Below are positions 53,658 to 61,984 of a stretch of DNA of 64,000 nucleotides, piece after piece (the first letter of the stretch is position 1; every line of letters begins with the position of its first letter). The stretch comes from Prolixibacteraceae bacterium. Lineage in GTDB: Bacteria; Bacteroidota; Bacteroidia; Bacteroidales; Prolixibacteraceae. The DNA is taken from positions 17,283-81,282 of the forward strand of contig JAIBEY010000017.1 of assembly GCA_019459525.1 (NCBI GenBank), read 5' to 3'. The notes beneath the pieces were generated by a model that searched no databases, had not been told where the DNA came from, and was given only the letters and a program-made list of their open reading frames with translations. A program made the position numbers and the translations under genes.

Positions 53658-54281
53658 TCATGTCGTCACCTCACACGTCAAATGTACATTGTGCGGTACT
53701 GCCGTGTACAAGTATAATAATACTACCGAACCGCTAGTTACATGCAGCTCTTCGCGTATCGTTTTAACCGCCCTGTAAACTTGTGTCCTTACCGATTCTA
53801 CTGATATATCCAATATTACTGCTATTTCCGGATAAGTTAATCCAACCTGAAAGCGGAGGTTAAGTATTTCCTGCTGCCGGTCAGTCAATTTTCTCATTGC
53901 TGCCCTGATCTTAACCAGGTTCTCCTCCTGAAATTCAAACTCCTCGTCGCTGGTATAATTCTTCAGTTCTGCTTCTTCCGGAACACTGTTGGTATAAATC
54001 AGATTTAGCTTTCCTCCTTTGCCCGATTGAATTTTACGTTTTAACGATTTGAAAAGATAATTTCGGATGTGATCGTTGTCGGCCAGATTTTTTCGATACT
54101 TGAATAAATCGAAAAAAAGGTCGTGGATGCAATCTTTAACCAACTCCGGTTCTTTGCGGTAGATCATACCAAATGAGAAGAGGATATCAGCGTAGAGCTG
54201 ATAAAGTTCGCGAAAGGCCTGCATTTCTCCGGCCTTTATCCTTTTCCATAATAGATAATCGGTGTTGACTTCCTTTTGCAT
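53658..54281 (-). CDS. ECF RNA polymerase sigma factor (PUL-C)
   Basis: A 207-residue ECF sigma factor. Region 2 is GEMQAFRELYQLYADILFSFG through VKDCIHDLFFDLFKYRKNL. Region 4 is LTDRQQEILNLRFQVGLTYPEIAV with ISVESVRTQVYRAVKTIR. The tail (VVLLYLYTAVPHNVHLTCEV) is rather hydrophobic. It heads the minus-strand PUL-C series and is the only sigma gene for its two FecR and two SusC genes. A -7 box, TACATTTG, lies just upstream (54301-54308). Confidence 0.93.
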   Translation of the reverse strand: MQKEVNTDYLLWKRIKAGEMQAFRELYQLYADILFSFGMIYRKEPELVKDCIHDLFFDLFKYRKNLADNDHIRNYLFKSLKRKIQSGKGGKLNLIYTNSVPEEAELKNYTSDEEFEFQEENLVKIRAAMRKLTDRQQEILNLRFQVGLTYPEIAVILDISVESVRTQVYRAVKTIREELHVTSGSVVLLYLYTAVPHNVHLTCEVTT

Positions 54282-54300
54282 AAGTACCCAAGTCTGCCGT

Positions 54301-54308
54301 CAAATGTA
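54301..54308 (-). promoter_or_regulatory. Promoter -7 box for PUL-C sigma factor
   Basis: The minus strand reads TACATTTG, an exact TAnnTTTG match, giving a leader of roughly 15 nt before the ATG at 54281. A -33 box is not obvious. Confidence 0.4.
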
Positions 54309-54561
54309 TAAATTTTATACGCACCGAGAAAAACAATTAGAAAGCAACCCAATTGCATCGAACTCTGTCAATATGTTTTCTTCGGGGGAATTACCTAAAT
54401 ACACAAACTACAATCCGTAAACAATCAACATGTTGAATTTAACCAATGCTTATGTAACCAGATCAATATTGTTCCCGCTTTTATTTAGATAAAAATCAGA
54501 CTTCGCGATACAACCACTTGCTAGTACTATTTTTGATCCAGAGAATGAGATTCAGCAAAAG

Positions 54562-55185
54562 CTATAACCTGATGATAAAGTCGGTTAAATTACTGTCAGC
54601 ATCGAGGTTAAACTTTTTACGGAGGCGGTATCTGTGATTTTCAACTCCCCGAACTGAAATGCCCAACAGAGGGGCAATTTCTTTCGACGACAGGTTCATC
54701 CGGAGAAATGCACACAAACGCAGGTCGCTTGGGGTTAAATCTTCATAATTATCTTTCAGCGTTTTCATAAATTGCTCATGTGCCCGCTCAAAGTTGGCTT
54801 CAAACACCTTCCAATCGTCCTGACTGCTCATGTTTTCGTCAATTTTTTGAACCAGGGTGTCGTAATATTTATCCGGATAACGCGTGCCAAGCTGTTCTTT
54901 CTGATTCCTGAGCATATCTTTTACATTCATCAGAAATTCATTCTTCTTGATGATCGCCATGGTGGAACTGGCCAATTCCGAACTTTTAAACGAGAGTTCT
55001 GCCTGCAGTTTTTCGTTCCTCAACTGAATCAATTCGCGTTCTTTCTCTTCCCTGTCGCGGCTTTCTTTCTGCCGTGTTTTGGCAATAATTCTTCCCCTGA
55101 AAATCAGCAGTCCGGTCAGAACACAAAGCAAATAAAACACATAGGCTAATCGCGATAAATACCAGGGTGGCAGAACGGTAAGGTT
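54562..55185 (-). pseudogene. C-terminal fragment of a Y_Y_Y / LuxR-type transcriptional regulator
   Basis: The frame holds only the last ~200 residues of a large sensor-regulator. It starts with the end of the Y_Y_Y domain (LTVLPPWYLSRLAYV), then a membrane helix (FYLLCVLTGLLIFRGR) and a long coiled coil (KESRDREEKERELIQLRNEK). It ends with a LuxR helix-turn-helix (LTPSDLRLCAFLRMNLSSKEIAPLL through RGVENHRYRLRKKF). The sensory propeller expected upstream is missing and no ATG precedes the fragment (the frame opens with GTG at 55140). At about 55184 the sequence switches to a GH3 gene on the other strand. Probably inactive, or a constitutive fragment if translated. Confidence 0.8.
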
Positions 55186-55744
55186 GGCCGATGTTTTGCT
55201 GGGAAAAGTTAATCCATCCGGGAAACTGAGTGCAACTTTTCCTCAGAATGTGGGGCAGATTCCGATTTACTACAATCACAAAAATACCGGACGCCCGCTG
55301 GCCGATGGAGCCTGGTTCCAGAAATTCCGATCCAATTACCTCGATGTTTCAAACGACCCTCTTTACCCGTTTGGCTTTGGCCTTAGTTACACCACTTTCG
55401 GTTATAAAAAACTGAAATTATCCAATTCAAGCCTGACAATTGACGGGCAATTAAAGGTTTCGGTTGAGGTAACCAACTCTGGAAATTACGATGGTGCTGA
55501 AGTCGTTCAATTGTACCTGCGCGATATGGCAGGCACTGTAACCCGCCCGGTGAAGGAATTGAAAGTGTTTCAAAAAGTATTCCTCAAAAAAGGAGAAACC
55601 CGCATTGTTGAATTTACCCTAACCGAAAAAGATCTGCGTTTCTATAACGGCAATCTGAAATTCGCCAGTGAACCCGGCGATTTCAAAGTTTATGTAGGAA
55701 CCAGCTCGGCCAATACACTGGAAGCAGGTTTTGTGTTGAAATAA
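55184..55744 (+). pseudogene. C-terminal fragment of a GH3 beta-glucosidase
   Basis: The frame begins in the middle of a GH3 enzyme. LADVLLGKVNPSGKLSATFP and GQIPIYYNHKNTGRP belong to the GH3 C-terminal alpha/beta domain. PFGFGLSYTTF links to the fibronectin type III-like domain (VEVTNSGNYDGAEVVQLYLRD), and the last residues are TSSANTLEAGFVLK. The catalytic N-terminal barrel, with its nucleophile Asp, is absent, so the product cannot be an active glucosidase. The sequence before 55184 belongs to the LuxR-type regulator on the other strand. A terminator follows at 55763. Confidence 0.85.
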
Positions 55745-55762
55745 AGAATTTCGGAAGACAAA

Positions 55763-55795
55763 AAAGGTGACTGTAATCTACTTACAGCCACCTTT
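55763..55795. terminator. Bidirectional terminator between GH3 fragment and head-GIN gene
   Basis: AAAGGTGACTGTAA (55763-55776) pairs with TTACAGCCACCTTT (55782-55795) over 14 bp with one mismatch and a 5-base loop, flanked by A and T runs. Confidence 0.85.
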
Positions 55796-55820
55796 AAATT
55801 TTCGGGATATTGGCACCCAG

Positions 55821-56531
55821 CTATTTTGCACTTCTCACCGATCCGGAACCTGCAATCGACTGATCGATCAACGGACGACCCTTGTAAGTTACGTTTCCTG
55901 AGCCAGCCAAACGAACATACAGATTTTTATTGGCTTCAACACCCGCATTTCCGGAACCTGCAATTTTAATCGTAACATCGTCGGCACTGTAGTCCAAACC
56001 CTTAAAATTACCACTTCCAGAAATGGTTACACTTAAATCCTGTGCGGCTGTTTTTCCGGCCACAATAATATCGCCCGAGCCAGAAATCGCAGACTTTACA
56101 CGTTCCGCAGTGAGTTCCGAAAGTTTGATATTCCCACTTCCGCTGACTGCCATATCCAGAATCTTGGTTTTAATTTCATTTTCAGCAATAATATCACCCG
56201 AGCCGGAAATACCTAATCCGTTAATTTCGGGAACAGTAATGTAAATGGTAATTTCCCCAGGCTGAAAAGTGCTCCACACATAGTTTTTGTTGGGGAAACG
56301 AATAATCAGCTTACTATCTTTCACTTCAGTAATTATTTCTTCCAAAGTCGATGGTTTGGCCACAATTTCGAGACTTTGTTTTTCGCCTTGTTCCAGATGT
56401 ACATTTGCCGAAATCCGAAGAGAAATTTCGGTGAACGGATCAACCTTACGGTTCTGTTCATCGGCCTGAACCCGAATACCTGTCAAGACGAATGCCAATA
56501 GAAAAAATACGGTTGCAAACTTTGCTTTCAT
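55821..56531 (-). CDS. Head GIN domain (DUF2807) exported protein
   Basis: A 236-residue exported protein (leader FATVFFLLAFVLTGIRVQA). The body is a right-handed beta-helix of the DUF2807 type. It shows repeated turns ISGSGD / VSGSGN / ISGSGD / ISGSGN / IAGSGN / LAGSGN / IAGSGS spaced by about 18-24 residues. The conserved opening is FTEISLRISANVHLEQGEKQSLEI. Such proteins are abundant in Bacteroidota and are described as putative auto-transporter adhesin head domains, with no enzymatic activity known. It is divergent from the lemA-like gene, across a 262-bp gap without other genes. Confidence 0.9.
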   Translation of the reverse strand: MKAKFATVFFLLAFVLTGIRVQADEQNRKVDPFTEISLRISANVHLEQGEKQSLEIVAKPSTLEEIITEVKDSKLIIRFPNKNYVWSTFQPGEITIYITVPEINGLGISGSGDIIAENEIKTKILDMAVSGSGNIKLSELTAERVKSAISGSGDIIVAGKTAAQDLSVTISGSGNFKGLDYSADDVTIKIAGSGNAGVEANKNLYVRLAGSGNVTYKGRPLIDQSIAGSGSVRSAK

Positions 56532-56793
56532 GAGATCTTATTTTAATTGATTATTTGTTCTGAACTGTTAAACGCTTTTATAGACGCCAAATTATAGGAG
56601 AAGTTGCAAATCGCAAAAAAATATTTGGTTCTGTCAGCCATTTGCCCAACGATTAAACACACGCCATTTACCAGTTGTATCGCCAATTCGCCGGAGAATA
56701 TCCTCCGATCGCCTTATAAATTTGACAAATCAACAGCGAATCTGTAATTTCACAATCATAATTATTCAAAACTAAAAACCAAAATTAATTTTC

Positions 56794-57363
56794 ATGAACA
56801 CCACACTAATTCTCGTTATGGTTATCGTTGTTGTCGTTCTGCTGGTAGTTATTTCAATCTTCAACAGTTTGACAAACAGAAAGAACCAAGTCGCCAATGC
56901 CTTTGGAACCATCGACGTTCAATTAAAAAACCGTTACGATCTGATTCCTAATTTGGTTGCTACCGTTCAACAGTATGCCGCACACGAAAAAGAATTACTA
57001 TCCAAAATTACCGAATTAAGAAGCAAAGCCCTGGGGCAAAATGTAACTCCGGATGACCGTGTTGCCCTCGACAACCAGATTTCGTCGGTTCTTTCGGGGC
57101 TGATGGTGGCTGTTGAGAATTATCCGGATCTGAAGGCAAACCAGAATTTTATCGACCTTCAACGGGCGCTTAACGAAGTCGAGTCGCAGATTGCAGCCGC
57201 CCGCCGGGCTTACAATGCCGCTGTAACCGACTACAACAATGCCATCGAAATGTTTCCGGGTAATTTAATGGCCGGCATGATGCTCCTGAAGACCAAGCAG
57301 GTATTTGCCGCCACCGAAACCGAACGGGAAAATGTAAATGTAAAAAACCTGTTTCATACCTAA
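56794..57363 (+). CDS. LemA family protein
   Basis: A 189-residue membrane-anchored protein. An N-terminal helix (TTLILVMVIVVVVLLVVISIF) precedes the LemA coiled coil: NRKNQVANAFGTIDVQLKNRYDLIPNL, then ENYPDLKANQNFIDLQRALNEVE, then RRAYNAAVTDYNNAIEMFPGNL. The last 40 residues turn outward as usual. LemA proteins are common, but their function is uncertain. Here it is cotranscribed with a DUF3137 gene 12 bp downstream, a recurrent pairing. A possible -7 box, TAAATTTG, lies at 56717-56724. Confidence 0.93.
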   Translation: MNTTLILVMVIVVVVLLVVISIFNSLTNRKNQVANAFGTIDVQLKNRYDLIPNLVATVQQYAAHEKELLSKITELRSKALGQNVTPDDRVALDNQISSVLSGLMVAVENYPDLKANQNFIDLQRALNEVESQIAAARRAYNAAVTDYNNAIEMFPGNLMAGMMLLKTKQVFAATETERENVNVKNLFHT

Positions 57364-57375
57364 AATCAGATTTAC

Positions 57376-58350
57376 ATGATTCCCGAACCTGAACTGAAAA
57401 CACTTTTTGAGACCCACTTAAAAGACAAACTAACAGCACTTGAAACCACGCGCAAAAACATTCTGAAAAGGTATGTGATTGGCTTCCTCTTGGTTGTAGC
57501 GTTGGCTATCGCCAATTACCTGTTGGTTAATCAAAATCCGCCCGATTATGTGATTGTTATTTCAGTTGGCCTCTCGGCTATAGGTGGTTTTTATTATCTA
57601 TATAAAACCAGCCAGCACAAATTCAACTACATTCTGAGCTTTAAGTCAACTGTTGTTGCCGAAATTGTAAAACAAATCGACCCCGGTTGGCAGTATGTGT
57701 ATGATTCGTGCATCAGCGAAAACAATTACAGGCAAAGTGGTTTATTTCCGCACCAGTATGACCGCTATAATGGCGAAGATTTTGTAACCGGACAGATTGA
57801 AAAAACCGATTTTCAATTTTCCGAGCTTCATACGCAATACAAACAAGTAACCTACGGCGCCAAAGGACGACGCCAGGAACACTGGGTCACAATTTTCAAA
57901 GGACTGTTTATGCACGCCGATTTTAACAAGAATTTTTCGGGAACAACCTTTGTTCTTCCCGATACGGCAGAACGGCTGTTCGGGAGCTTTGGGCAAAGTT
58001 TGCAAAAACTAAGTGGCCGGGGCGAACTGGTTAAGCTGGAGAATCCGGAGTTCGAGAAGTTATTTGTGGTTTACAGTTCCGACCAGGTTGAATCGAGATA
58101 CATCCTCACTCCCACCATCATGGAAGCGATGGTGAATATTTATCAACGATTTAACGGAGAAATCTATTTTTCGTTTGTGGGTTCGCGTGTATATTTTGCG
58201 AATAGCATCAGCAAAGCTCTTTTCGAACCTCATGTGTTCCGTTCTGGGGTAAACTTTGAAGATGTAAAAGAGATGTCAGACTTATTCGGAATGATTTCGG
58301 TACTCGTTCAGGAATTAAACCTGAATACCCGCATCTGGACGAAAAAATAG
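57376..58350 (+). CDS. DUF3137 membrane protein
   Basis: A 324-residue protein with two adjacent membrane segments near residues 34-75 (YVIGFLLVVALAIANYLLV and VIVISVGLSAIGGFYYLY). A soluble DUF3137 domain follows: LFPHQYDRYNGEDFVTGQIEKT, FSELHTQYKQ, TIFKGLFMHADFNKNF and SKALFEPHVFRSGVNF. No reaction is established. It forms an operon with the LemA gene just upstream. Confidence 0.85.
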   Translation: MIPEPELKTLFETHLKDKLTALETTRKNILKRYVIGFLLVVALAIANYLLVNQNPPDYVIVISVGLSAIGGFYYLYKTSQHKFNYILSFKSTVVAEIVKQIDPGWQYVYDSCISENNYRQSGLFPHQYDRYNGEDFVTGQIEKTDFQFSELHTQYKQVTYGAKGRRQEHWVTIFKGLFMHADFNKNFSGTTFVLPDTAERLFGSFGQSLQKLSGRGELVKLENPEFEKLFVVYSSDQVESRYILTPTIMEAMVNIYQRFNGEIYFSFVGSRVYFANSISKALFEPHVFRSGVNFEDVKEMSDLFGMISVLVQELNLNTRIWTKK

Positions 58351-58416
58351 TTGCCAGTAACAGTTACCAGTCGCAGGACCAGCGTAACTGAACACTGAGA
58401 CTGAACACTGAGACTT

Positions 58417-58956
58417 TTATTCGTCATCCAACTCAAACAATCCTTCCGGGATGCGGAGTTCAATCTCCCGGAGTTCCTCATCAACACGCACAATTAAGTC
58501 TTCGTTCAATGGAATGAGGACTTCTTTACCTTGATATTCAACCGAAAGCAACAGATTCCCGGCATAATCGTGTACGTCGTCAATTTCGCCAATCGGCCCC
58601 AATGTTTCGTCAAACAGTTGAAAACCGACCAGCTCGTGCGGAGTCATTTCTCCTTCCATTTCTATCACATCCTCTTCGTTAACATACACCGACAAGCCGC
58701 AAAGGTCTTTGGCCTTTTTATCGGAATCAACCCAATCGAACCGGGTAATTACCGATTCGCCCGATTTAAAGCGCAAGCCGTCGTCCGAAATAAAATAAGG
58801 AACCAGCAGATTATCTATTTCGAGGAATAAAGTGGGGTATTCTTCAAGGGTTTCGTAATACTCTTCCTGAAACCGAATGACCAGTTCTCCATGTATTCCG
58901 TGTGGCTTATGTATATAGCCAACTTTTTGGCAATTGCTTTTGGGTATTGTTTCCAT
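58417..58956 (-). CDS. rimM: Ribosome maturation factor RimM
   Basis: A 179-residue RimM, needed for assembly of the 30S subunit head. The N-terminal barrel starts VGYIHKPHGIHGELVIRF. The PRC-barrel half contains LVGFQLFDETLGPIGEIDDV and VLIPLNEDLIVRVDEELREI. The C-terminus is LPEGLFELD-like and acidic (IPEGLFELDDE), as in other Bacteroidota. It lies downstream of rpsP on the same strand, the usual rpsP-rimM order, but separated by 192 bp and a hairpin. Confidence 0.94.
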   Translation of the reverse strand: METIPKSNCQKVGYIHKPHGIHGELVIRFQEEYYETLEEYPTLFLEIDNLLVPYFISDDGLRFKSGESVITRFDWVDSDKKAKDLCGLSVYVNEEDVIEMEGEMTPHELVGFQLFDETLGPIGEIDDVHDYAGNLLLSVEYQGKEVLIPLNEDLIVRVDEELREIELRIPEGLFELDDE

Positions 58957-59071
58957 TGTGGTAAAAATTTATACTGAGCTGGCAGACACTGGTTTTCGCA
59001 AAATTAGCATTAACTCACAGAAATACATGAACTTGCAAAATAAGAGTTATGCCCGGTCGAAGTAAAGAAAA

Positions 59072-59099
59072 AAAAGCGACAGATTTCTCTATCGCTTTT
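59072..59099 (-). terminator. Hairpin between rpsP and rimM
   Basis: AAAAGCGACAGA (59072-59083) pairs with TCTATCGCTTTT (59088-59099) over 12 bp with one mismatch and a 4-base loop. On the minus strand it is followed by a run of T. It would terminate or attenuate rpsP transcription before rimM, lowering rimM expression relative to rpsP. Confidence 0.75.
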
Positions 59100-59148
59100 A
59101 TAAGTTGTCTGTTTTAAATCGAAGTTTAAAACCAGAGTTGACTGATCC

Positions 59149-59691
59149 TTATCCTTCAGTTTCTTCAGGAGCAGCTTCTTCAGCTACTTCTTCTACAGCA
59201 GGTTCAGAAGCAGCTTTAGCTGCAGCAGCGGCTTCGGCATTGCGTTTGGCAATAGCGTTTGCACGTTCTGCGCTCTTTTTAGCTTCCATTTCAAGCTGCG
59301 CTTTTTTCGAAGACTCTGAGCTTACAACCAATCCATCTTTCTTTGCCTGAACTTTATTCGCTTTTTCGGCTACCCAAGCTTCGAATTTAGCTTCAGCTTC
59401 TTCAGCAGTGAAAGCGCCTTTGGCTACACCACCTAAAAGATGTTTTTTGTACATTACTCCTTTGTAAGATAAAATAGCTCTTACTGTGTCGGTTGGTTGA
59501 GCACCGTTGGCAAGCCAAGTTAAAGCTTTGTCAAAATCGAGATCGATAGTAGCAGGATTTGTGTTTGGATTATAAGATCCAATCCTTTCAATATTACTAC
59601 CATCCCGTGGTGCCCTGCTATCAGCTATCACAATGTGATAGTAAGCATACCGTTTGCGACCATGTCGCTGCAATCTGATTTTTGCTGGCAT
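59149..59691 (-). CDS. rpsP: 30S ribosomal protein S16 with long C-terminal extension
   Basis: 180 residues from ATG 59691 ([20 protein letters not shown]). The frame runs on upstream to 59766, but S16 starts here. The first ~80 residues are the conserved S16 fold ([36 protein letters not shown]). The remaining ~100 form an Ala/Lys/Glu-rich helical tail ([17 protein letters not shown] ending in [10 protein letters not shown]), more than twice the usual S16 length. Extended tails are typical of Bacteroidota S16. A promoter, TTTG-18-TACCTTTG on the minus strand, lies at 59738-59767. Confidence 0.95.
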   Translation of the reverse strand: MPAKIRLQRHGRKRYAYYHIVIADSRAPRDGSNIERIGSYNPNTNPATIDLDFDKALTWLANGAQPTDTVRAILSYKGVMYKKHLLGGVAKGAFTAEEAEAKFEAWVAEKANKVQAKKDGLVVSSESSKKAQLEMEAKKSAERANAIAKRNAEAAAAAKAASEPAVEEVAEEAAPEETEG

Positions 59692-59737
59692 TTTGCTTAA
59701 ATTTAAATGATAAACAGTTATTAAAAAATTTGTGGCG

Positions 59738-59767
59738 CAAAGGTAAAACATTAATCCTGAATTCAAA
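59738..59767 (-). promoter_or_regulatory. Promoter of rpsP
   Basis: On the minus strand there is a -33 box TTTG (59764-59767), an 18-base spacer and a -7 box TACCTTTG (59738-59745). The leader is about 42 nt before the ATG at 59691. This is one of the best Bacteroidota-type promoters in the window. Confidence 0.7.
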
Positions 59768-59786
59768 ATCGTTTTCCAAATATAAA

Positions 59787-59794
59787 TATCTTTG
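59787..59794 (+). promoter_or_regulatory. Promoter -7 box for lipoprotein gene at 59871
   Basis: TATCTTTG matches TAnnTTTG exactly, about 77 bp before the ATG and divergent from the rpsP promoter. The -33 box is weak. Confidence 0.5.
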
Positions 59795-59870
59795 CATCAA
59801 ACAACCTTTCAGGCTCAGAAAACATCTTTTAGTATCGACAATCCAAACATTTTCAAAAAAAACAATTCAC

Positions 59871-60572
59871 ATGAGACAATTAAAGATTATTACCGTTCTG
59901 TTTCTGGCTCTTACTATTTCGTCGTGCAATGATGGAGAAAATGATGCGACCGGTGTTGGAGATGTGCTGATTGTTGCAAAAAAATCAGGAAACAACACAG
60001 TTTACGGGTTATCACTTTATGCTTATACCTTCAGCGCTTTTAAAAGTGTAAGTGTGGTAAGCACTGCCGAAAGCGGGAAAACCTATACGCTAAAATCCAA
60101 TCAGGGCTATAAAACCAACTTTTACCTGGAAACTCCTGATGCCGAATTTACAACCACAAAACCGGCAGCAGCAACCTTTAATTTTTCGGCCATTTTCGAA
60201 AACAACGCGACTCACGAATTTCAGGATGTATTGACAGACAAGACTCTTGCCTTACCTGTAATTGAGAAATGCGAATACAATACCACCAAAAACCAACTCG
60301 AAATAAATTGGGCAGCAGTAACCGATGCCGACAGTTATGCCATTACCATAATGGATGGTTCAACAGTTGGTTTTGGTAGTGCGGAGTTGGCCAACACGGT
60401 AAAAGCATACGCTATCAGCGCCAACGGAACCGGATGGGTTTCAGGCTTTACTCCTGAAAGTGGGAAAACCTATAAAGTTAAAGTTCTGGCATTTTTGTAC
60501 GAACCCGGCGGGAGCTCATACAATGTTCAGGCCTCATCGGTTTCAGAGACTACCGTCATCTGGGGTGAATAG
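59871..60572 (+). CDS. Small exported lipoprotein with fibronectin-like domain
   Basis: 233 residues from ATG 59871 (MRQLKIITVLFLALTISSC), with a clear lipobox (ISSC) followed by an acidic NDGENDA stretch. A long in-frame extension back to 59682 overlaps rpsP and is rejected. The second half resembles a fibronectin type III domain (LEINWAAVTDADSYAITIMDG ... GKTYKVKVLAF). No catalytic motif is seen. It is an orphan gene between rpsP and prfB on its own promoter. Probably a surface lipoprotein of unknown role. Confidence 0.75.
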   Translation: MRQLKIITVLFLALTISSCNDGENDATGVGDVLIVAKKSGNNTVYGLSLYAYTFSAFKSVSVVSTAESGKTYTLKSNQGYKTNFYLETPDAEFTTTKPAAATFNFSAIFENNATHEFQDVLTDKTLALPVIEKCEYNTTKNQLEINWAAVTDADSYAITIMDGSTVGFGSAELANTVKAYAISANGTGWVSGFTPESGKTYKVKVLAFLYEPGGSSYNVQASSVSETTVIWGE

Positions 60573-60625
60573 ACCTCGCAGATAAACACATTTGGCAAAC
60601 GTACTGAACAGCCAGGTTCAGCAAA

Positions 60626-60667
60626 CAAACCCGATGCTTTGGCATATTAGCCCGAACATCGGGTTTG
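60626..60667. repeat. 11-bp stem-loop between lipoprotein gene and prfB
   Basis: CAAACCCGATG (60626-60636) and CATCGGGTTTG (60657-60667) pair perfectly around a 20-base loop. No T run follows on the plus strand, so it is not a standard terminator. It may mark the end of the lipoprotein mRNA or be a REP-like palindrome. Confidence 0.55.
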
Positions 60668-60698
60668 CCGGTATAAAAGCGCACAAATCTTTAGTTTT

Positions 60699-60730
60699 AT
60701 TGAATTATCACGTTTCATTTTTTACTTTTG
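60699..60730 (+). promoter_or_regulatory. Promoter of prfB
   Basis: ATTG (60699-60702), a 20-base spacer and TACTTTTG (60723-60730) match the Bacteroidota -33/-7 pattern, giving a leader of about 20 nt. Confidence 0.6.
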
Positions 60731-60754
60731 TTTTCAGTAATTTAAAACTGAAAA

Positions 60755-61847
60755 ATGATTCTCAAAGAACAGGTAAAAGGTCTTATTGATCGCCAGGATG
60801 CGTTAAGGAGGCATCTTTGACTACGATCAGAAGTTAATTCAACTACAGGAAGAGGAACTCAAAACCCAGGATCCCGATTTCTGGAACAATCCCAAACAAG
60901 CCGAAGCTCAAATGAAAATCATCAGGTCTGTAAAAGTATGGACCGATGGATATAACGAAGTGGCCAAAAACATGGAAGATTTGCTCGTTCTGTACGACTT
61001 CTACGAAATGGAAGAGGCTACAGAAGAAGATATTGAGCAACATTTCAACGAAACCTTGTCGTTAATTGAGGCCCTCGAAGTCAAAAATATGCTCCGGAAA
61101 GAGGAGGATAAACTGGGTGCCATTCTGCGTATCAATGCGGGTGCGGGCGGGACCGAAAGTAACGACTGGGCCGAGATGCTGATGCGCATGTACATGCGAT
61201 ATGGCGAAAAACAGGGCTACACGGTAAAAACAGTCGAATACCACGGCGGCGACGAGGTTGGAGTAAAAAGCTGCACCATCGAATTTGAAGGTGAGTATGC
61301 CTACGGTTATCTGAAAAGCGAAAACGGAGTTCACCGATTGGTACGCCTCTCTCCCTTCAATGCCCAAAATAAGCGAATGACTTCTTTTGCTTCCGTGTTT
61401 GTTTCGCCAGCTATCGACGACTCAATTGAAGTTGAAATCAAAGATTCCGACATCACCTGGGAGACTTTCCGTTCGGGAGGTGCTGGGGGGCAGAATGTAA
61501 ACAAAGTTGAAACCGGGGTCAGGCTGCGGCATGCTCCTTCAGGTATCATCATCGAAAATACCGAAACCCGCTCTCAGCTAGGCAATAAAGAAAATGCACT
61601 TCGTTTGCTGAAATCGCAATTGTACGAACTCGAACTACGCAAACGCCGGGAAGCCGAACAACTGATTAATGCCACCAAGAAAAAAATCGAATGGGGCTCA
61701 CAAATCCGGTCGTACGTTTTACAACCGTATAAACTGGTTAAAGATAACCGCACTAATTTCGAGTCGGGAAATGTAAATGCTGTACTTGACGGAGATATTA
61801 GCGGATTCATCAAAGCCTTTTTAATGGAATTCAGTGATGAAGATTGA
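60755..61847 (+). CDS. prfB: Peptide chain release factor 2, with programmed +1 frameshift
   Basis: RF2 reads UGA and UAA stop codons. The gene starts at ATG 60755 (MILKEQVKGLIDRQDALRRH) and meets an in-frame TGA at 60818-60820 after 21 codons. Reading then shifts +1 on CTT-TGA-C and continues from GAC (60819) as DYDQKLIQLQEEEL to the stop at 61845-61847, about 363 residues in all. Visible hallmarks are the stop-codon-reading tripeptide in LSPFNAQNKRM and the GGQ catalytic loop in RSGGAGGQNVNKVETG. An SD-like AAGGAGG lies three bases before CTT. The long downstream frame alone (from 60912) would miss the first ~50 residues. The frameshift autoregulates RF2 level. Confidence 0.95.
60805..60820 (+). 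promoter_or_regulatory. RF2 programmed frameshift site
   Basis: AAGGAGG (60805-60811), a 3-base spacer CAT and the slip codon CTT (60815-60817) followed by TGA (60818-60820) and C form the classic prfB +1 shift signal. The SD-like element is a recoding stimulator here, not an initiation site. Confidence 0.95.
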
Positions 61848-61984
61848 AAAGAAAGTGTTCAGTCGCAGTTTCCGGTTACAGAAGAACAAGCCGAGAATAT
61901 AACTTAAAGATTGAGGGTCATTACAATTGATTCGTGTTGCGAGTTTCGGTGAGTGTGGAACTTGAAATTTGAAACAACTATACA

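Noticed and set aside
59682..59870. N-terminal extension of the lipoprotein frame
   Set aside because: It overlaps rpsP and its promoter; the lipoprotein signal peptide starts cleanly at ATG 59871.
60912..61847. Annotating RF2 as starting at the ATG at 60912
   Set aside because: This drops the N-terminal domain; the frameshift site at 60815-60821 joins the upstream start at 60755 to this frame.
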